Positions 18,350 to 27,239 of a stretch of DNA of 64,000 nucleotides are shown piece by piece (positions within the stretch are counted from its first letter, which is position 1; the number at the start of each line of letters is the position of its first letter). Source of the stretch: Flavobacterium tagetis (lineage in GTDB: Bacteria; Bacteroidota; Bacteroidia; Flavobacteriales; Flavobacteriaceae). Under the pieces are notes generated by a model. The model did not search any database. It was not told the origin of the DNA and was given only the letters and a program-made list of their open reading frames with translations. The stretch spans positions 124,001-188,000 of the forward strand of contig NZ_JAERSF010000001.1 in NCBI RefSeq assembly GCF_016735615.1, read 5' to 3'. Position numbers and translations under genes: made by a program.

Positions 18350-19093
18350 TTGAACAGATCTTTTAGATTACTTTTTATTATAATCTTTCTTTGTCAGCTA
18401 ATTACTGGGCAAAATCAAAGAAATATCGACCAGCAGACTTTGACTTGGATTCGATACTATAATATTTTTCCGTTATCCGAAAAATGGGCTATTCATTCTG
18501 AATTTGATAATCGAAGCTTTGTAAAACCTGTTCATGAGAATCTTTTCGTTATACGATCTCAAGTTCGTTACAGAGCGACTAATATGATGGATTTTGGTGC
18601 CGGATTTGCCTTTTTTAGCGTCAATACTCAAAACCCAAACCTTGATCCTGATTATTCTGTTCCTGAATATCGTGCACAGCAAGACCTTACTTTAATTAAT
18701 GATATTGCCAAAATCACTTTTCATAATCGCTTTCAACTAGAAGAACGATTCATTCAAAAAGCAGATAAAAACGGACTTTTAGACGAATTCTCATTTGCAT
18801 ACCGATTCAGATACCGTTTACAATCTATGTTTACTCTATGGGAAAAAGAAAGAAGAAGCATAAAGGGAACTATTTCAGATGAAATTTTATTTAATTTCGG
18901 AAAAGACAATCGTAGAAATACATTCGATCAAAACCGTTTTTATATTGCGCTACGTTATCATTTCAATCCAAATCTTGGTTTAGAATTGGGTTATTTAAAG
19001 AACTTTCAAAGACGCGCAAGCGGTGTAGATTTCTACGATCGTGATATTGTAAGGTTTACGGTTTATCATAGAATTAATCGTAAAAAGTTATGA
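18350..19093 (+). CDS. DUF2490 domain outer-membrane protein
   Basis: 247 residues. The frame starts at a TTG (18350, NRSFRLLFII follows); no ATG fits the signal peptide, which ends near ITGQ. The mature part is a predicted small beta-barrel with alternating aromatic strands: QQTLTWIRYYNIFPLSEKW, FRYRLQSMFTLW, FYIALRYHFNPNLGLELGY. This is the pattern of DUF2490 proteins, which have no assigned function. A strong terminator separates it from the TonB receptor, so it probably has its own promoter. Confidence 0.8.
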   Translation: MNRSFRLLFIIIFLCQLITGQNQRNIDQQTLTWIRYYNIFPLSEKWAIHSEFDNRSFVKPVHENLFVIRSQVRYRATNMMDFGAGFAFFSVNTQNPNLDPDYSVPEYRAQQDLTLINDIAKITFHNRFQLEERFIQKADKNGLLDEFSFAYRFRYRLQSMFTLWEKERRSIKGTISDEILFNFGKDNRRNTFDQNRFYIALRYHFNPNLGLELGYLKNFQRRASGVDFYDRDIVRFTVYHRINRKKL

Positions 19094-19120
19094 GTTATGA
19101 ATTATGAGTTATGAGTTATA
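19086..19120. repeat. Short tandem repeat, unit GTTATGA
   Basis: About five near-perfect copies of the 7-base unit GTTATGA. The array begins in the last codons of the DUF2490 gene and provides its TGA stop. Confidence 0.75.
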
Positions 19121-19121
19121 C

Positions 19122-19160
19122 AAAAAATGCCTGTCAAATTAAATTTGACAGGCATTTTTT
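19122..19160. terminator. Bidirectional hairpin terminator
   Basis: Arms of 19 bases (AAAAAATGCCTGTCAAATT and its complement, 19142-19160), between two convergent genes. The bases after it, 19161-19200, repeat GAACCTTTG-like units, a decayed simple repeat. Confidence 0.85.
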
Positions 19161-19204
19161 TAACCTTTGAACCTTTGTTCCTCTGAACCTTTGCACCTTA
19201 AAAA

Positions 19205-21958
19205 TCAAGACCCCCTCTGTCTCTTTCCTCCTTTTTTACTTTCGGCAAAGTTTCCAATTTTATAGGCTAAAGAAAACATTACATATCGTTTTAAAACGGT
19301 GTTTTCTTCATCTCTAATTGAAGTTGGTGAAATGGTTCTTGTTGCACTTTGGTTCTGATTTAAAACATCATACACTTTTACTTTAGCATATAATTTTTTA
19401 TCTAAAAATCCGTAAGACAAACTCGTATTCCAAAGGAAGAAATCTTTTTTGAAATCGTCTGAAATATTTGAATTATAAGTATATCCAAAGTCATTTCCGA
19501 AGATTAAATTAGCTGGCCAATATGATGTTGTCTGCATATTAATTCTGTGAATTACGTTTGAAGTGGCGTCTCTTGAATAGTTTTCATATCTCGTTTCGTT
19601 ATACGATAAACTATAAGATGGCGCAATCGAAAGCACTTCTCCATAATCATAAGAAGCATAAACACTTGGCGTAACGACAACCGATTTTGCATAATACAAA
19701 ACAGCATTTGTAAATCCTTTATCAAAATTATAATTACCGCTTAAACGCAAACCATATCTGATAGTATGAGCATCTTTTTTAATCTGCTGGTTCCAGTTTC
19801 CTCCAACCGAAGCCGAATAAGTTCCTGAAATATTTACATAAGTCGTATTTCTTTTTCCGCTGTCATCATAAATCGAAGTAGAAACAATATCATTACTGTA
19901 ATAATCTCCTTTAAGAAATAAACTGTACCCAGAACGCGTTCTAAAATCAAAATTCTTAAAATCGATGCCCGTTGTACTTTTTTCAATCGGGTTTAGATTT
20001 GGATTTCCAATTACACTATTTAACGGATTATTTAAATCTGCAACTGGCATTAATTGTGTTGCCGACGGAAGCGCATTAGAATAATCGTATTTAAAAGTCA
20101 AATTTTTAGAACGATTAAATTTATATCTAAGCTGTGCTGTTCCGTAAGGAAGCATATATCTCTTATTCAAATCTGTAGCTTGATTCAAGTAAAAAGAATG
20201 ATTATCAAATTCTACAATTGATGTTCTTGAATTTACATTCAACGTAAATTTACTTTTCTGCCAAGTAATACCAACTTTCGGTGCAATCGAATTTTGTTTT
20301 GATGTAGTATAATTGGTCAGCGATAAATTTAAATCTGAGTATTCTTGCGATGCATCATCAAAATTGAATGTTTTTTGATCGTTCATAGAACTTTGCCAGT
20401 CAAAATCGGTTCCGAAACGCAGTCGAAGCGAATCTGTTACAGGCTCTGTATATTCAAGATCAAGCGAATAAGCATCACTTTTTGATGTATTTTTTGCATT
20501 CTGATTTCTTTCATCATTTGGTTTATTATCCTGATAAAAAATAGTCTCAGAAATATTGATTCCGTTCGAATCATTTTTAGTGTTATTGTTGTTAAAAACC
20601 ACACTTAAATTACGCGATTGCTTCTTAAAAGTTTTATTGAAGTTAATACTGTTAGCAAAACTTGTATTTGAACTTTCTGTGTGCGATGTTGCCGTACTTT
20701 CGTTCAATGCATCGCCATTTTCATTTTCAGAAAAAGTCGAAGAAGACGAATTGCTGTTCGATTCTGATAAATTCAATTTAGGAGCAAAAACAATCTGCAT
20801 AGTAGGATTGATTTTGTATTCCAGTTCAAAATTTACTTTGTTTCCTGTGTTTTCATTTCTAGTTTTAGAATCTGCTTCGGTTAAAATATTTCCTGTTGGC
20901 AACAAACTAAGCTGGTTTGATTTACTTTCGTTTTTGGTTATAGCATTTGTAAAGTTGTAACTGCTCATAAACTCCAAATCCTTTGTCCAATCATCAGAAT
21001 AATTAATTCCGGCCAAAGTAGACTGCGTAATTCCCTTTCCTCCACTGCTCGCGCCTTGACTTCCTCCTTTTGCATTTCTTCCGCCTCCCATATTATCAAA
21101 AACCTCATCCATAGAAAATCCGGTCGAGTTGATATTGTTTGACGAAGCCAATACGCTTATTTTTTGCTTATTCTTAAAGAAGTTCATCATTAAACTGCTT
21201 TCGTAGCGCTCGTCTGAACCATATCCACCAAGGACTTTTCCGAAATAGCCTTTATTTTTCTTTTCGTCAATGGTAATATTTATACTCGAATAATCTGAAG
21301 TCGATTCTTGTTTAGCCAGTTCTTCTTTTTTGGTTTTAAAATCAGAAACTTGAACTTTTTTAATAATATCAGCCGGAAGGTTTTTAATGGCAATAGCTCC
21401 ATCTTTATCAAAAAATGCTTTTCCGTTGACTAAAACCTGATTGACTTCTCGTCCATTTACCGTAATTTTTCCCGTGTTATCAACATCAAATCCTGGCAAC
21501 TGTTTCAGTAAAGTTTCCACATTTGCATCTGGACGCACTTTATAAGAACCTGCATTAAATTCTAGAGTATCTTTTTTAATGGTAATTGGCGGTGCTTCGC
21601 TTTTAATTACCACTTCATTCAAGACATTGGCATTTTCAAGCAGGTACAATTTACCAAAGTCTTTACTTTCTGTAAGCGCTTTTTGCTCTTCAAAATAAGT
21701 TTGATATCCTGTATAATTTACTTTTAAGAAAACTGGCTTATCATACTTTTTAGTATTGATAATAAAATTTCCGTTTTTATCGGTTGTAGCATATTCAATA
21801 ATTGTTGAATCTTTTACGGCTGTAAAATAAACGGTGGCGAGTTCAAGCGGAAGCTGCGAGTTGATATCAACTACAGTTCCTTTAATAACGATATTGTTTT
21901 GTGCATTTGCCGAATAAACAAAAGCTAGAAACAATAGTAATGAATAAATTCTGGTCAT
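19205..21958 (-). CDS. TonB-receptor-like outer-membrane beta-barrel protein
   Basis: 917 residues with signal peptide (ends at YSANAQ), a carboxypeptidase-regulatory-like domain at about 24-110 (GTVVDINSQLPLELATVYF), a plug-like part (ETLLKQLPGFDVDNTGKITVNG, with VNGKAFFDKDG) and a long Asn/Ser-rich barrel. This is the Bacteroidota outer-membrane beta-barrel family, related to TonB receptors but usually lacking a TonB box. Ligand unknown. A Gly-rich insert (NMGGGRNAKGGSQGASSGGK) lies near residue 290. It is a single gene. Confidence 0.85.
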   Translation of the reverse strand: MTRIYSLLLFLAFVYSANAQNNIVIKGTVVDINSQLPLELATVYFTAVKDSTIIEYATTDKNGNFIINTKKYDKPVFLKVNYTGYQTYFEEQKALTESKDFGKLYLLENANVLNEVVIKSEAPPITIKKDTLEFNAGSYKVRPDANVETLLKQLPGFDVDNTGKITVNGREVNQVLVNGKAFFDKDGAIAIKNLPADIIKKVQVSDFKTKKEELAKQESTSDYSSINITIDEKKNKGYFGKVLGGYGSDERYESSLMMNFFKNKQKISVLASSNNINSTGFSMDEVFDNMGGGRNAKGGSQGASSGGKGITQSTLAGINYSDDWTKDLEFMSSYNFTNAITKNESKSNQLSLLPTGNILTEADSKTRNENTGNKVNFELEYKINPTMQIVFAPKLNLSESNSNSSSSTFSENENGDALNESTATSHTESSNTSFANSINFNKTFKKQSRNLSVVFNNNNTKNDSNGINISETIFYQDNKPNDERNQNAKNTSKSDAYSLDLEYTEPVTDSLRLRFGTDFDWQSSMNDQKTFNFDDASQEYSDLNLSLTNYTTSKQNSIAPKVGITWQKSKFTLNVNSRTSIVEFDNHSFYLNQATDLNKRYMLPYGTAQLRYKFNRSKNLTFKYDYSNALPSATQLMPVADLNNPLNSVIGNPNLNPIEKSTTGIDFKNFDFRTRSGYSLFLKGDYYSNDIVSTSIYDDSGKRNTTYVNISGTYSASVGGNWNQQIKKDAHTIRYGLRLSGNYNFDKGFTNAVLYYAKSVVVTPSVYASYDYGEVLSIAPSYSLSYNETRYENYSRDATSNVIHRINMQTTSYWPANLIFGNDFGYTYNSNISDDFKKDFFLWNTSLSYGFLDKKLYAKVKVYDVLNQNQSATRTISPTSIRDEENTVLKRYVMFSLAYKIGNFAESKKGGKRQRGS

Positions 21959-22083
21959 AAAATTAGGTTAGTTAGATCAGTAAGACTTAAAAAAATGCAA
22001 AAGGTTTAATTGTATTTTTTACATTTATTCAAATATAATGCCAATAAAAAATTGATACTATAATAAAGATAGACACAAAACAT

Positions 22084-22108
22084 AAAAAAGTCCCCTATTC
22101 AGGGGACT
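22084..22108 (-). terminator. Hairpin terminator after der
   Basis: Perfect stem AGTCCCCT / AGGGGACT with loop ATTC and an A-tract that gives a U-run on the minus-strand transcript. It begins only eight bases past the der stop. Confidence 0.85.
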
Positions 22109-22115
22109 CATTTTT

Positions 22116-23426
22116 TTATTTTTCTCTTATATAAATATCGATTGGAACTCCTGCAAAGTCCCATTTCTCTCGAATTTTATTTTCCAAATACCTTTTATAA
22201 GGTTCTTTTACATATTGAGGCATATTAGCAAAAAATACAAACTGAGGTGTTTGTGTTGGCAATTGCATACAATATTTAATCTTTACATATTTTCCTTTTG
22301 TTGCTGGTGGCGGATACGCTTCAATCACTTTCAACATGTACTCGTTGAATTTTGAAGTCGCAATTCTTTGTTTTCTGTTTTCGTAAACTTGAACTGTTGC
22401 TTCAAGCGCTTTTAATAAACGTTGTTTCGTTAAAGCAGAAACGAATAAAATTGGCACATCTGTAAATGGCATCAATTCTTTTTTGATTTTATCTTCGTAA
22501 TCGCGAGTAGACATCGTATCTTTTTCTACTAAATCCCATTTGTTTACCAAGATTACAACACCTTTACGGTTTTTCTCTGCTAACCAGAAAATACTCTGAT
22601 CCTGACCTTCAAATCCGCGTGTTGCATCGATCACTAAAATACAGATATCAGCATGTTCGATAGCACGTACAGAACGCATTACAGAGTAAAACTCTAAATC
22701 TTCTTTTACTTTTGCTTTACGACGAATACCAGCAGTATCAACCAAATTAAATTCGAAACCAAAACGGTCAAATTTAGTATCAATTGCATCACGAGTTGTT
22801 CCAGCAATATCAGTAACAATATAACGATCTTTACCAATCAAGGCATTGATAAAACTAGATTTTCCTGCATTCGGACGACCTACAACTGCAAAACGAGGCA
22901 AATCTTCTTTAACCTCAACTTCTGGTTTTTCTGGGAAAGCTTCAATTAAAGCATCTAATAAATCTCCTGTTCCGCTTCCTGAAATACTTGCAAATGTGAA
23001 ATAATCTCCTAAACCAAGATTATAAAACTCAATTGCATCTTTCTCACGCATTGCGTTATCTACTTTATTTACAGCCAATAAAACTGGTTTTGTTACTTTA
23101 CGAAGCAATTTTGCAACGGTTTCATCCATTGGCGTAATTCCTTCTTCAACATCAACCACAAAAATAATAACATCGGCTTCGTCGATAGCAAGCTCTACCT
23201 GTTTACGGATTTCACCTTCGAAAACGTCATCAGACCCTCGAACGTATCCACCTGTATCAATGACAGAAAACTCTTTTCCGTTCCACTCGCTTTTACCATA
23301 GTTTCTATCACGGGTAACCCCAGATACTGAATCTACAATAGCTTCTCTTCTTTGTATCAGCCTATTAAAAAGGGTCGATTTCCCTACATTAGGTCTTCCT
23401 ACTATCGCAACAATGTTATTACTCAT
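22116..23426 (-). CDS. der: Ribosome-assembly GTPase Der (EngA)
   Basis: 436 residues with two G domains in tandem, the hallmark of Der. Domain 1 has [13 protein letters not shown] and NKVD; domain 2 has [14 protein letters not shown] and NKWD; a KH-like domain ends the protein ([20 protein letters not shown]). It acts in large ribosomal subunit assembly and is essential in most bacteria. Length is normal. It is followed upstream by a 332-base repeat-rich gap and the related GTPase gene era on the same strand. Confidence 0.97.
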   Translation of the reverse strand: MSNNIVAIVGRPNVGKSTLFNRLIQRREAIVDSVSGVTRDRNYGKSEWNGKEFSVIDTGGYVRGSDDVFEGEIRKQVELAIDEADVIIFVVDVEEGITPMDETVAKLLRKVTKPVLLAVNKVDNAMREKDAIEFYNLGLGDYFTFASISGSGTGDLLDALIEAFPEKPEVEVKEDLPRFAVVGRPNAGKSSFINALIGKDRYIVTDIAGTTRDAIDTKFDRFGFEFNLVDTAGIRRKAKVKEDLEFYSVMRSVRAIEHADICILVIDATRGFEGQDQSIFWLAEKNRKGVVILVNKWDLVEKDTMSTRDYEDKIKKELMPFTDVPILFVSALTKQRLLKALEATVQVYENRKQRIATSKFNEYMLKVIEAYPPPATKGKYVKIKYCMQLPTQTPQFVFFANMPQYVKEPYKRYLENKIREKWDFAGVPIDIYIREK

Positions 23427-23441
23427 TTTATTGAATTTTAG

Positions 23442-23459
23442 TCCCGATAGCTATCGGGA
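23442..23459. repeat. Perfect palindrome, copy 1
   Basis: TCCCGATAGCTATCGGGA is a complete 18-base palindrome, 15 bases upstream of the der start codon. A second copy lies 124 bases away. I have seen this sequence between genes in flavobacteria, so it is more likely a dispersed repeat than a der operator. Confidence 0.75.
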
Positions 23460-23565
23460 TTAGATTTAAGATTTCACTTTTTGATTATATAACAATAAAT
23501 TATAAGTCAAAAATGCTTTATTTAAATTTTTTGCAAAGGTAGTTAAAAAAACTACTAATTTGCTA

Positions 23566-23582
23566 TCCCGATAGCTATCGGA
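23566..23582. repeat. Palindrome, copy 2
   Basis: TCCCGATAGCTATCGGA, the same palindrome with one base lost at its right end, in the same der-era gap. Confidence 0.7.
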
Positions 23583-23620
23583 ACTAAGTACCTAAGTTTT
23601 TATTGTTTTTTTTGCATAAT

Positions 23621-23720
23621 TTTCAGGAGCTAATCCAGCTATCCGCTATATCTTTTCCTGGCTAAAGAAGCCAGAAAAAGGATACCGCTCCTATCTGGGC
23701 TAGGACACCTATTTTCAAAA
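23621..23720. repeat. Flavobacterial intergenic repeat with imperfect dyad
   Basis: Begins TTTCAGGAGCTAATCCAGCT, has an inner hairpin CCTGGCT / AGCCAG, and returns through AAAAGGATACCGCTCCTAT to GGGCTAGGACACC. The AGGAGC and GCTCCT parts face each other. I recall a family of very similar elements in Flavobacterium genomes. It contains no gene. Together with the two 18-base palindromes it fills the 332-base gap 23427-23758. Confidence 0.6.
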
Positions 23721-23758
23721 GAACTTTCGTTTAACGATTAACCGATTAAACAAAAAAA

Positions 23759-24640
23759 CTACTGATTGTAACCAAATCGTTTCAGCATATTTGCGTTGCT
23801 TCTCCAGTTTTTGTTCACTTTTACATAAAGTTCAATATGAATTTGTTTTCCGAAGAATTTCTCTAAATCAGCACGGGCATCGGTTCCTACTTTTTTCAAA
23901 GCGGCACCTTTGTGTCCAATGATGATTCCTTTTTGTGTGTCACGCTCCACCATAATTACTGAACGGATTCGTATAATATTGTCGGTTTCATGAAATTCTT
24001 CTGTTACAATTTCTACTGCGTATGGAATTTCTTTAGCGTAATTCAATAAGATTTTCTCACGGATTGTTTCATTAACAAAGAAACGCTCTGGTTTGTCTGT
24101 TAATTGGTCTTTAGGGTAATACGGTGGTGATTCTGGCAATAATTCGATAATTCTTCCGAAAACTTCTGGAACATTGAAATTCTGCAAAGCCGAAATCGGG
24201 AAAATTTCTGCATTTGGCACTTTTTCTTTCCAAAAAGTAACTTGCTGTTCTAACTGTTCTTGGTTTGAATTGTCAATTTTATTTAAAAGTAATAAAACCG
24301 GAATCTTAGCATGAATGATTTTCTTGAAGAAGTCTTCGTCTTTCAAATCCTGCTCCCCTATTTCGACCATGTAGATTAAAATGTCAGCATCTTCAAAAGC
24401 CGATTTTACAAAGTTCATCATCGATTCTTGCATTTCGTATGCTGGTTTGATGATTCCAGGAGTATCAGACAAAACCAATTGAAAGTCTTCTCCGTTTACA
24501 ATTCCTAAAATTCTATGACGTGTAGTTTGTGCTTTTGATGTAATGATCGACAATCGTTCTCCAACGAAAGCGTTCATCAATGTTGATTTTCCAACATTTG
24601 GATTTCCGATAATATTTACGAAACCTGCTTTATGTGACAT
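23759..24640 (-). CDS. era: Ribosome-assembly GTPase Era
   Basis: GTPase with GNPNVGKST (Walker A), DTPGI (switch II) and NKID, followed by a C-terminal KH RNA-binding domain with IIGHKGAALKKVG. It binds the 3' end of 16S rRNA during small-subunit maturation. I use the ATG at 24640 (MSHKAGFVNIIGN) as the start; another ATG two codons earlier is possible. Length of about 293 residues is normal. The start region faces an initiator tRNA on the other strand. Confidence 0.97.
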   Translation of the reverse strand: MSHKAGFVNIIGNPNVGKSTLMNAFVGERLSIITSKAQTTRHRILGIVNGEDFQLVLSDTPGIIKPAYEMQESMMNFVKSAFEDADILIYMVEIGEQDLKDEDFFKKIIHAKIPVLLLLNKIDNSNQEQLEQQVTFWKEKVPNAEIFPISALQNFNVPEVFGRIIELLPESPPYYPKDQLTDKPERFFVNETIREKILLNYAKEIPYAVEIVTEEFHETDNIIRIRSVIMVERDTQKGIIIGHKGAALKKVGTDARADLEKFFGKQIHIELYVKVNKNWRSNANMLKRFGYNQ

Positions 24641-24715
24641 TTGCATGATATTTTAAGATGCAAAGGTAGTCATATCAACTCAATACAGAAAATAAAACAT
24701 TTTTTTAAGTTTTCG

Positions 24716-24745
24716 TTGGATTTCTAAAAAATCGGCGTATCTTTG
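24716..24745 (+). promoter_or_regulatory. Promoter of the first initiator tRNA
   Basis: TTG at 24716-24718, 19 bases, then TATCTTTG at 24738-24745, which fits the Bacteroidota promoter. The tRNA begins 13 bases later. The same -7 box precedes the second tRNA copy. Confidence 0.75.
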
Positions 24746-24757
24746 CACCCGAAACAT

Positions 24758-24830
24758 CGCGGGATAGAGCAGTAGGCAGCTCGTCGGGCTCATAACCCGA
24801 AGGTCACAGGTTCGAGTCCTGTTCCCGCTA
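24758..24830 (+). tRNA. Initiator tRNA-fMet (CAT), copy 1
   Basis: 73 bases folding as a full cloverleaf: acceptor CGCGGGA / TCCCGC, anticodon arm TCGGG-CTCATAA-CCCGA and T arm CAGG-TTCGAGT-CCTG. Initiator features are the unpaired first position (C1 faces T72) and the three G-C pairs of the anticodon stem. The CCA end is not encoded (A73 is followed by CTA). An identical copy is at 62155-62227. Confidence 0.95.
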
Positions 24831-24836
24831 CTAAGT

Positions 24837-24869
24837 AAAAACACCACTTGAAAAAGCTGGTGTTTTTTT
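24837..24869 (+). terminator. tRNA terminator
   Basis: AAAAACACCA / TGGTGTTTTTT hairpin, seven bases after the tRNA. Same design as the terminator after the second tRNA copy. Confidence 0.8.
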
Positions 24870-24883
24870 ATTCAAAATTTTAT

Positions 24884-24950
24884 CAGCTTGTCGGACTCAT
24901 ATCCGCCGCCGCGGGCACAGGTTCGAGTCCTGTTCCCGACCGCTACTAAG
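24884..24950 (+). pseudogene. Degenerate initiator-tRNA remnant
   Basis: These 67 bases align with the 3' two thirds of the tRNA just upstream: CAGCTTGTCGGACTCAT for CAGCTCGTCGGGCTCAT, then an altered ATCCGCCGCCGCGGG, then a perfect T arm and TGTTCCCG before an extra ACC and CGCTACTAAG. The acceptor 5' strand is absent and the anticodon stem is broken, so it should not be a working tRNA. A shorter remnant follows the other tRNA copy. Confidence 0.65.
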
Positions 24951-24982
24951 AAAAAAGCTTCAGATTTCACTGAAGCTTTTTT
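24951..24982 (+). terminator. Hairpin of the GCTTCAG terminator family
   Basis: Perfect 13-base stem AAAAAAGCTTCAG / CTGAAGCTTTTTT with loop ATTTCA. The same sequence design recurs after several other genes in this window. Confidence 0.8.
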
Positions 24983-25069
24983 TGTTTTTACCTTTTTTTC
25001 TGATTCTCTTTGCGGGCACAAATTGTAAATATGCACTATCGCTGTCTACACATTGGAGAGATCGATTTT

Positions 25070-26458
25070 TTATTTCGTCCTTTTTGCTTCTATCTTTTTC
25101 CCATTCTGCAATAAAAACAAATTTGAAATTTCTCCTTTTTCGTTCTTTTCAAACTGAATTTGGGCATCTACTACTTTATAGAAAAATAACTTTTCACTTT
25201 CTGCGAATATTCGGAACGTATTTTGTCCTGTTAATTGTGAAAATAGTTGGTCTTTATCTAATGAAATTTTGATTTCAAAATCTTTTTCAACTTCATAAGT
25301 TCCAACAAACTTTTGAAGTTCTTCGGTAGTAACACTAATTTCTTTTCTGAATTTTTGCACCGGCAATGGTTTATTATACAGAATATTTCTAATTGCTTTA
25401 GAAGGTATTGAAACGTTGTTGTGATTTTGAAGTATTATAATTGTTTTATCATTTGTAAGATGCCTATCGATAAAAGTTACATAACCTGGCCAACCTCCAT
25501 CATGGTTTGCAATTTTTCCAAAATCAACATTTTCTTCAATTCCCCAGCCAAAACCATAATTCCTTTTAGCTCCGTCTTTCAAAGTTGCTAATTCAAAAAC
25601 TGATTTCATTCCCTCTTTTGTGAGTAATTTATTGTTGTATAATGCTCTATCCCAAATCAATAAATCGTTTACAGTTGAATTAACTCCTCCGTCTCCAACA
25701 ATACCATCAAGCCAAACAACTATTTTAGTTTCTTCCAATTCATCTGGTAAAACATATTTTTTCAAACTATCTGAGTAAACATATCCAAAAGCATAATTGT
25801 CAATTTTCTTTGGCGATAATCTACGATTGTAAACAAAGGTATTTTTCATTTTCAACGGTTGGAAAATAACTGTCTTTAAATAGTCAGCGTATGTCAAACC
25901 CGATGCTTTCTCGATTATTGATGCTAATAGTGCATAACCTGTATTACTATATTCCCATTTAGTATTTGGCTCAAATAATATTTTTGGATGATGGGTACTA
26001 AATATATTAATTATGTCTTTGTTAGTGGCGATTTTAGATTTGTCAAATAAACTATCCATAAGTTGCATATAGTCTGGTAGACCCCCAGTATGATTCAATA
26101 AGTTTCTTACAGTTATACCTTTATAAAAAGAAAGTTCGGGTAAGTATTTATTGATGTCATCGTCCAAATTCAACTTCCCTTTTTCTTTAAGTATCATTAT
26201 CCCCATTGCTGTGAACTGCTTTGAACAAGATGCCAATTCAAAAATCGAATTTTCGTTCAATTTTTCTTTTGTTGTTTCGTTTGCAAGTCCAAAACTATGG
26301 CTATAAATAACTTTCCCTTTTTCTGCAATTAGAAAATTTCCATTGATTTTCTCTTGTGAATAAAGAGAATTAAGTAAACTGTCAATTTTTTGAATTCTTC
26401 CTTGTCCAAATGTAAGATATCCAATTAAAAGAAGTCCGATTGTAATTGTTAATTTCAT
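25070..26458 (-). CDS. Serine hydrolase, beta-lactamase/PBP class C fold, secreted
   Basis: 462 residues with a signal peptide ending at TFGQG. Catalytic motifs of the class C fold are visible: S77-C-S-K80, Y170-S-N172 and HDGGWPGY further on as the third motif. A C-terminal domain of about 100 residues (FVGTYEVEKDFEIKISL) resembles the lipocalin-like DUF3471 domain often attached to such enzymes. These proteins include esterases, D-amino-acid peptidases and true beta-lactamases; the substrate cannot be told. It is monocistronic and is one of three such genes within 11 kb. Confidence 0.9.
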   Translation of the reverse strand: MKLTITIGLLLIGYLTFGQGRIQKIDSLLNSLYSQEKINGNFLIAEKGKVIYSHSFGLANETTKEKLNENSIFELASCSKQFTAMGIMILKEKGKLNLDDDINKYLPELSFYKGITVRNLLNHTGGLPDYMQLMDSLFDKSKIATNKDIINIFSTHHPKILFEPNTKWEYSNTGYALLASIIEKASGLTYADYLKTVIFQPLKMKNTFVYNRRLSPKKIDNYAFGYVYSDSLKKYVLPDELEETKIVVWLDGIVGDGGVNSTVNDLLIWDRALYNNKLLTKEGMKSVFELATLKDGAKRNYGFGWGIEENVDFGKIANHDGGWPGYVTFIDRHLTNDKTIIILQNHNNVSIPSKAIRNILYNKPLPVQKFRKEISVTTEELQKFVGTYEVEKDFEIKISLDKDQLFSQLTGQNTFRIFAESEKLFFYKVVDAQIQFEKNEKGEISNLFLLQNGKKIEAKRTK

Positions 26459-26674
26459 TTTTTATTTCTGGTTAGTTAATGTCGGTGAGATGTTTCAAAT
26501 ATATATTTTTTTCACTACAAACTGTCAGAAGGACATTAAATTTGATTGATGTTTTTTTAGTTCTTATATGAGTGACTATACACGAAAAAAGTATAGAAAA
26601 AATTAAGATGCACATGCTAAAACATTATAATAATCCATGATCTGGTTAGATATTTAAATGCTTCTCACTACCAA

Positions 26675-26709
26675 AAAAAACACCACTCATTACAAGTGGT
26701 GTTTTTTTG
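26675..26709. terminator. Hairpin of the ACACCACT terminator family
   Basis: AAAAAACACCACT / AGTGGTGTTTTTTT with loop CATTACA, just past the DUF1772 stop on the minus strand. The stem also recurs at 32355-32385, and a shorter form follows both tRNAs. The other 200 bases of the gap 26459-26674 show nothing. Confidence 0.8.
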
Positions 26710-26737
26710 TTTTTACCAATTTATTTTATATTTAGCA

Positions 26738-27238
26738 TCAATTATTTTTTAATTTATGTCCATTATAAACACAGGCTAAAATAACGAAAAACACACTGCA
26801 TAAGGAAGATAGAGATCTTATGTTATTCCAAAAATTCCAACGGTCTTCGAAGATATTTCTCATTTGCTTCGCACTTGCGCTTGAGGCACTTGCAAGATCA
26901 AACAACTCCAGAGTATTATTGAGAGGAACGTTTACAAATACAGTTACAGCAAACACACCAACTGAATAAAATAGTGTCGCTATAAAGAGCAACAGAAACG
27001 ATTGCTTTTTGTAGCGCAGAAAACTGGTAATTGGAAGCAAAAGTAACGTGCCAAAAAAACAAATGAAAAATGGTATATTCTGAATCTCTCGATTGATGTT
27101 CTGCATGGCATTTAGAAATTCCTTATCGTTTAGTTTTCCCAATCCCAAACTCACCGAAATCGAGTATGAAAAGAAAAGCCCAGCCATTAATGCTGTTGTC
27201 GTTGCTGTAATAATTAGTAGAATGTTTGATGCTCTCAT
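26738..27238 (-). CDS. DUF1772 domain membrane protein
   Basis: 166 residues with four hydrophobic helices (about 5-27, 54-73, 80-102 and 143-162). The loop after helix 3 has FVNVPLNNTLELFD, and FEDRWNFWNNIRSLSS follows, both usual in DUF1772, a family related to anthrone oxygenase-type small membrane enzymes. Its bacterial role is unknown. It starts one base after the NAD(P)H-binding gene, so they share a message. Confidence 0.85.
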   Translation of the reverse strand: MRASNILLIITATTTALMAGLFFSYSISVSLGLGKLNDKEFLNAMQNINREIQNIPFFICFFGTLLLLPITSFLRYKKQSFLLLFIATLFYSVGVFAVTVFVNVPLNNTLELFDLASASSASAKQMRNIFEDRWNFWNNIRSLSSLCSVFFVILACVYNGHKLKNN

Positions 27239-27239
27239 T

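Noticed and set aside
20556..20960. 134-codon frame on the plus strand inside the outer-membrane barrel gene
   Set aside because: It is antisense to a well-supported 917-residue protein, with a hydrophobic composition typical of antisense of Asn/Ser-rich barrels, and has no promoter or neighbour support.
24884..24950. Second functional tRNA directly after tRNA-fMet
   Set aside because: The acceptor 5' half is missing and the anticodon stem cannot pair, so it is listed as a remnant.
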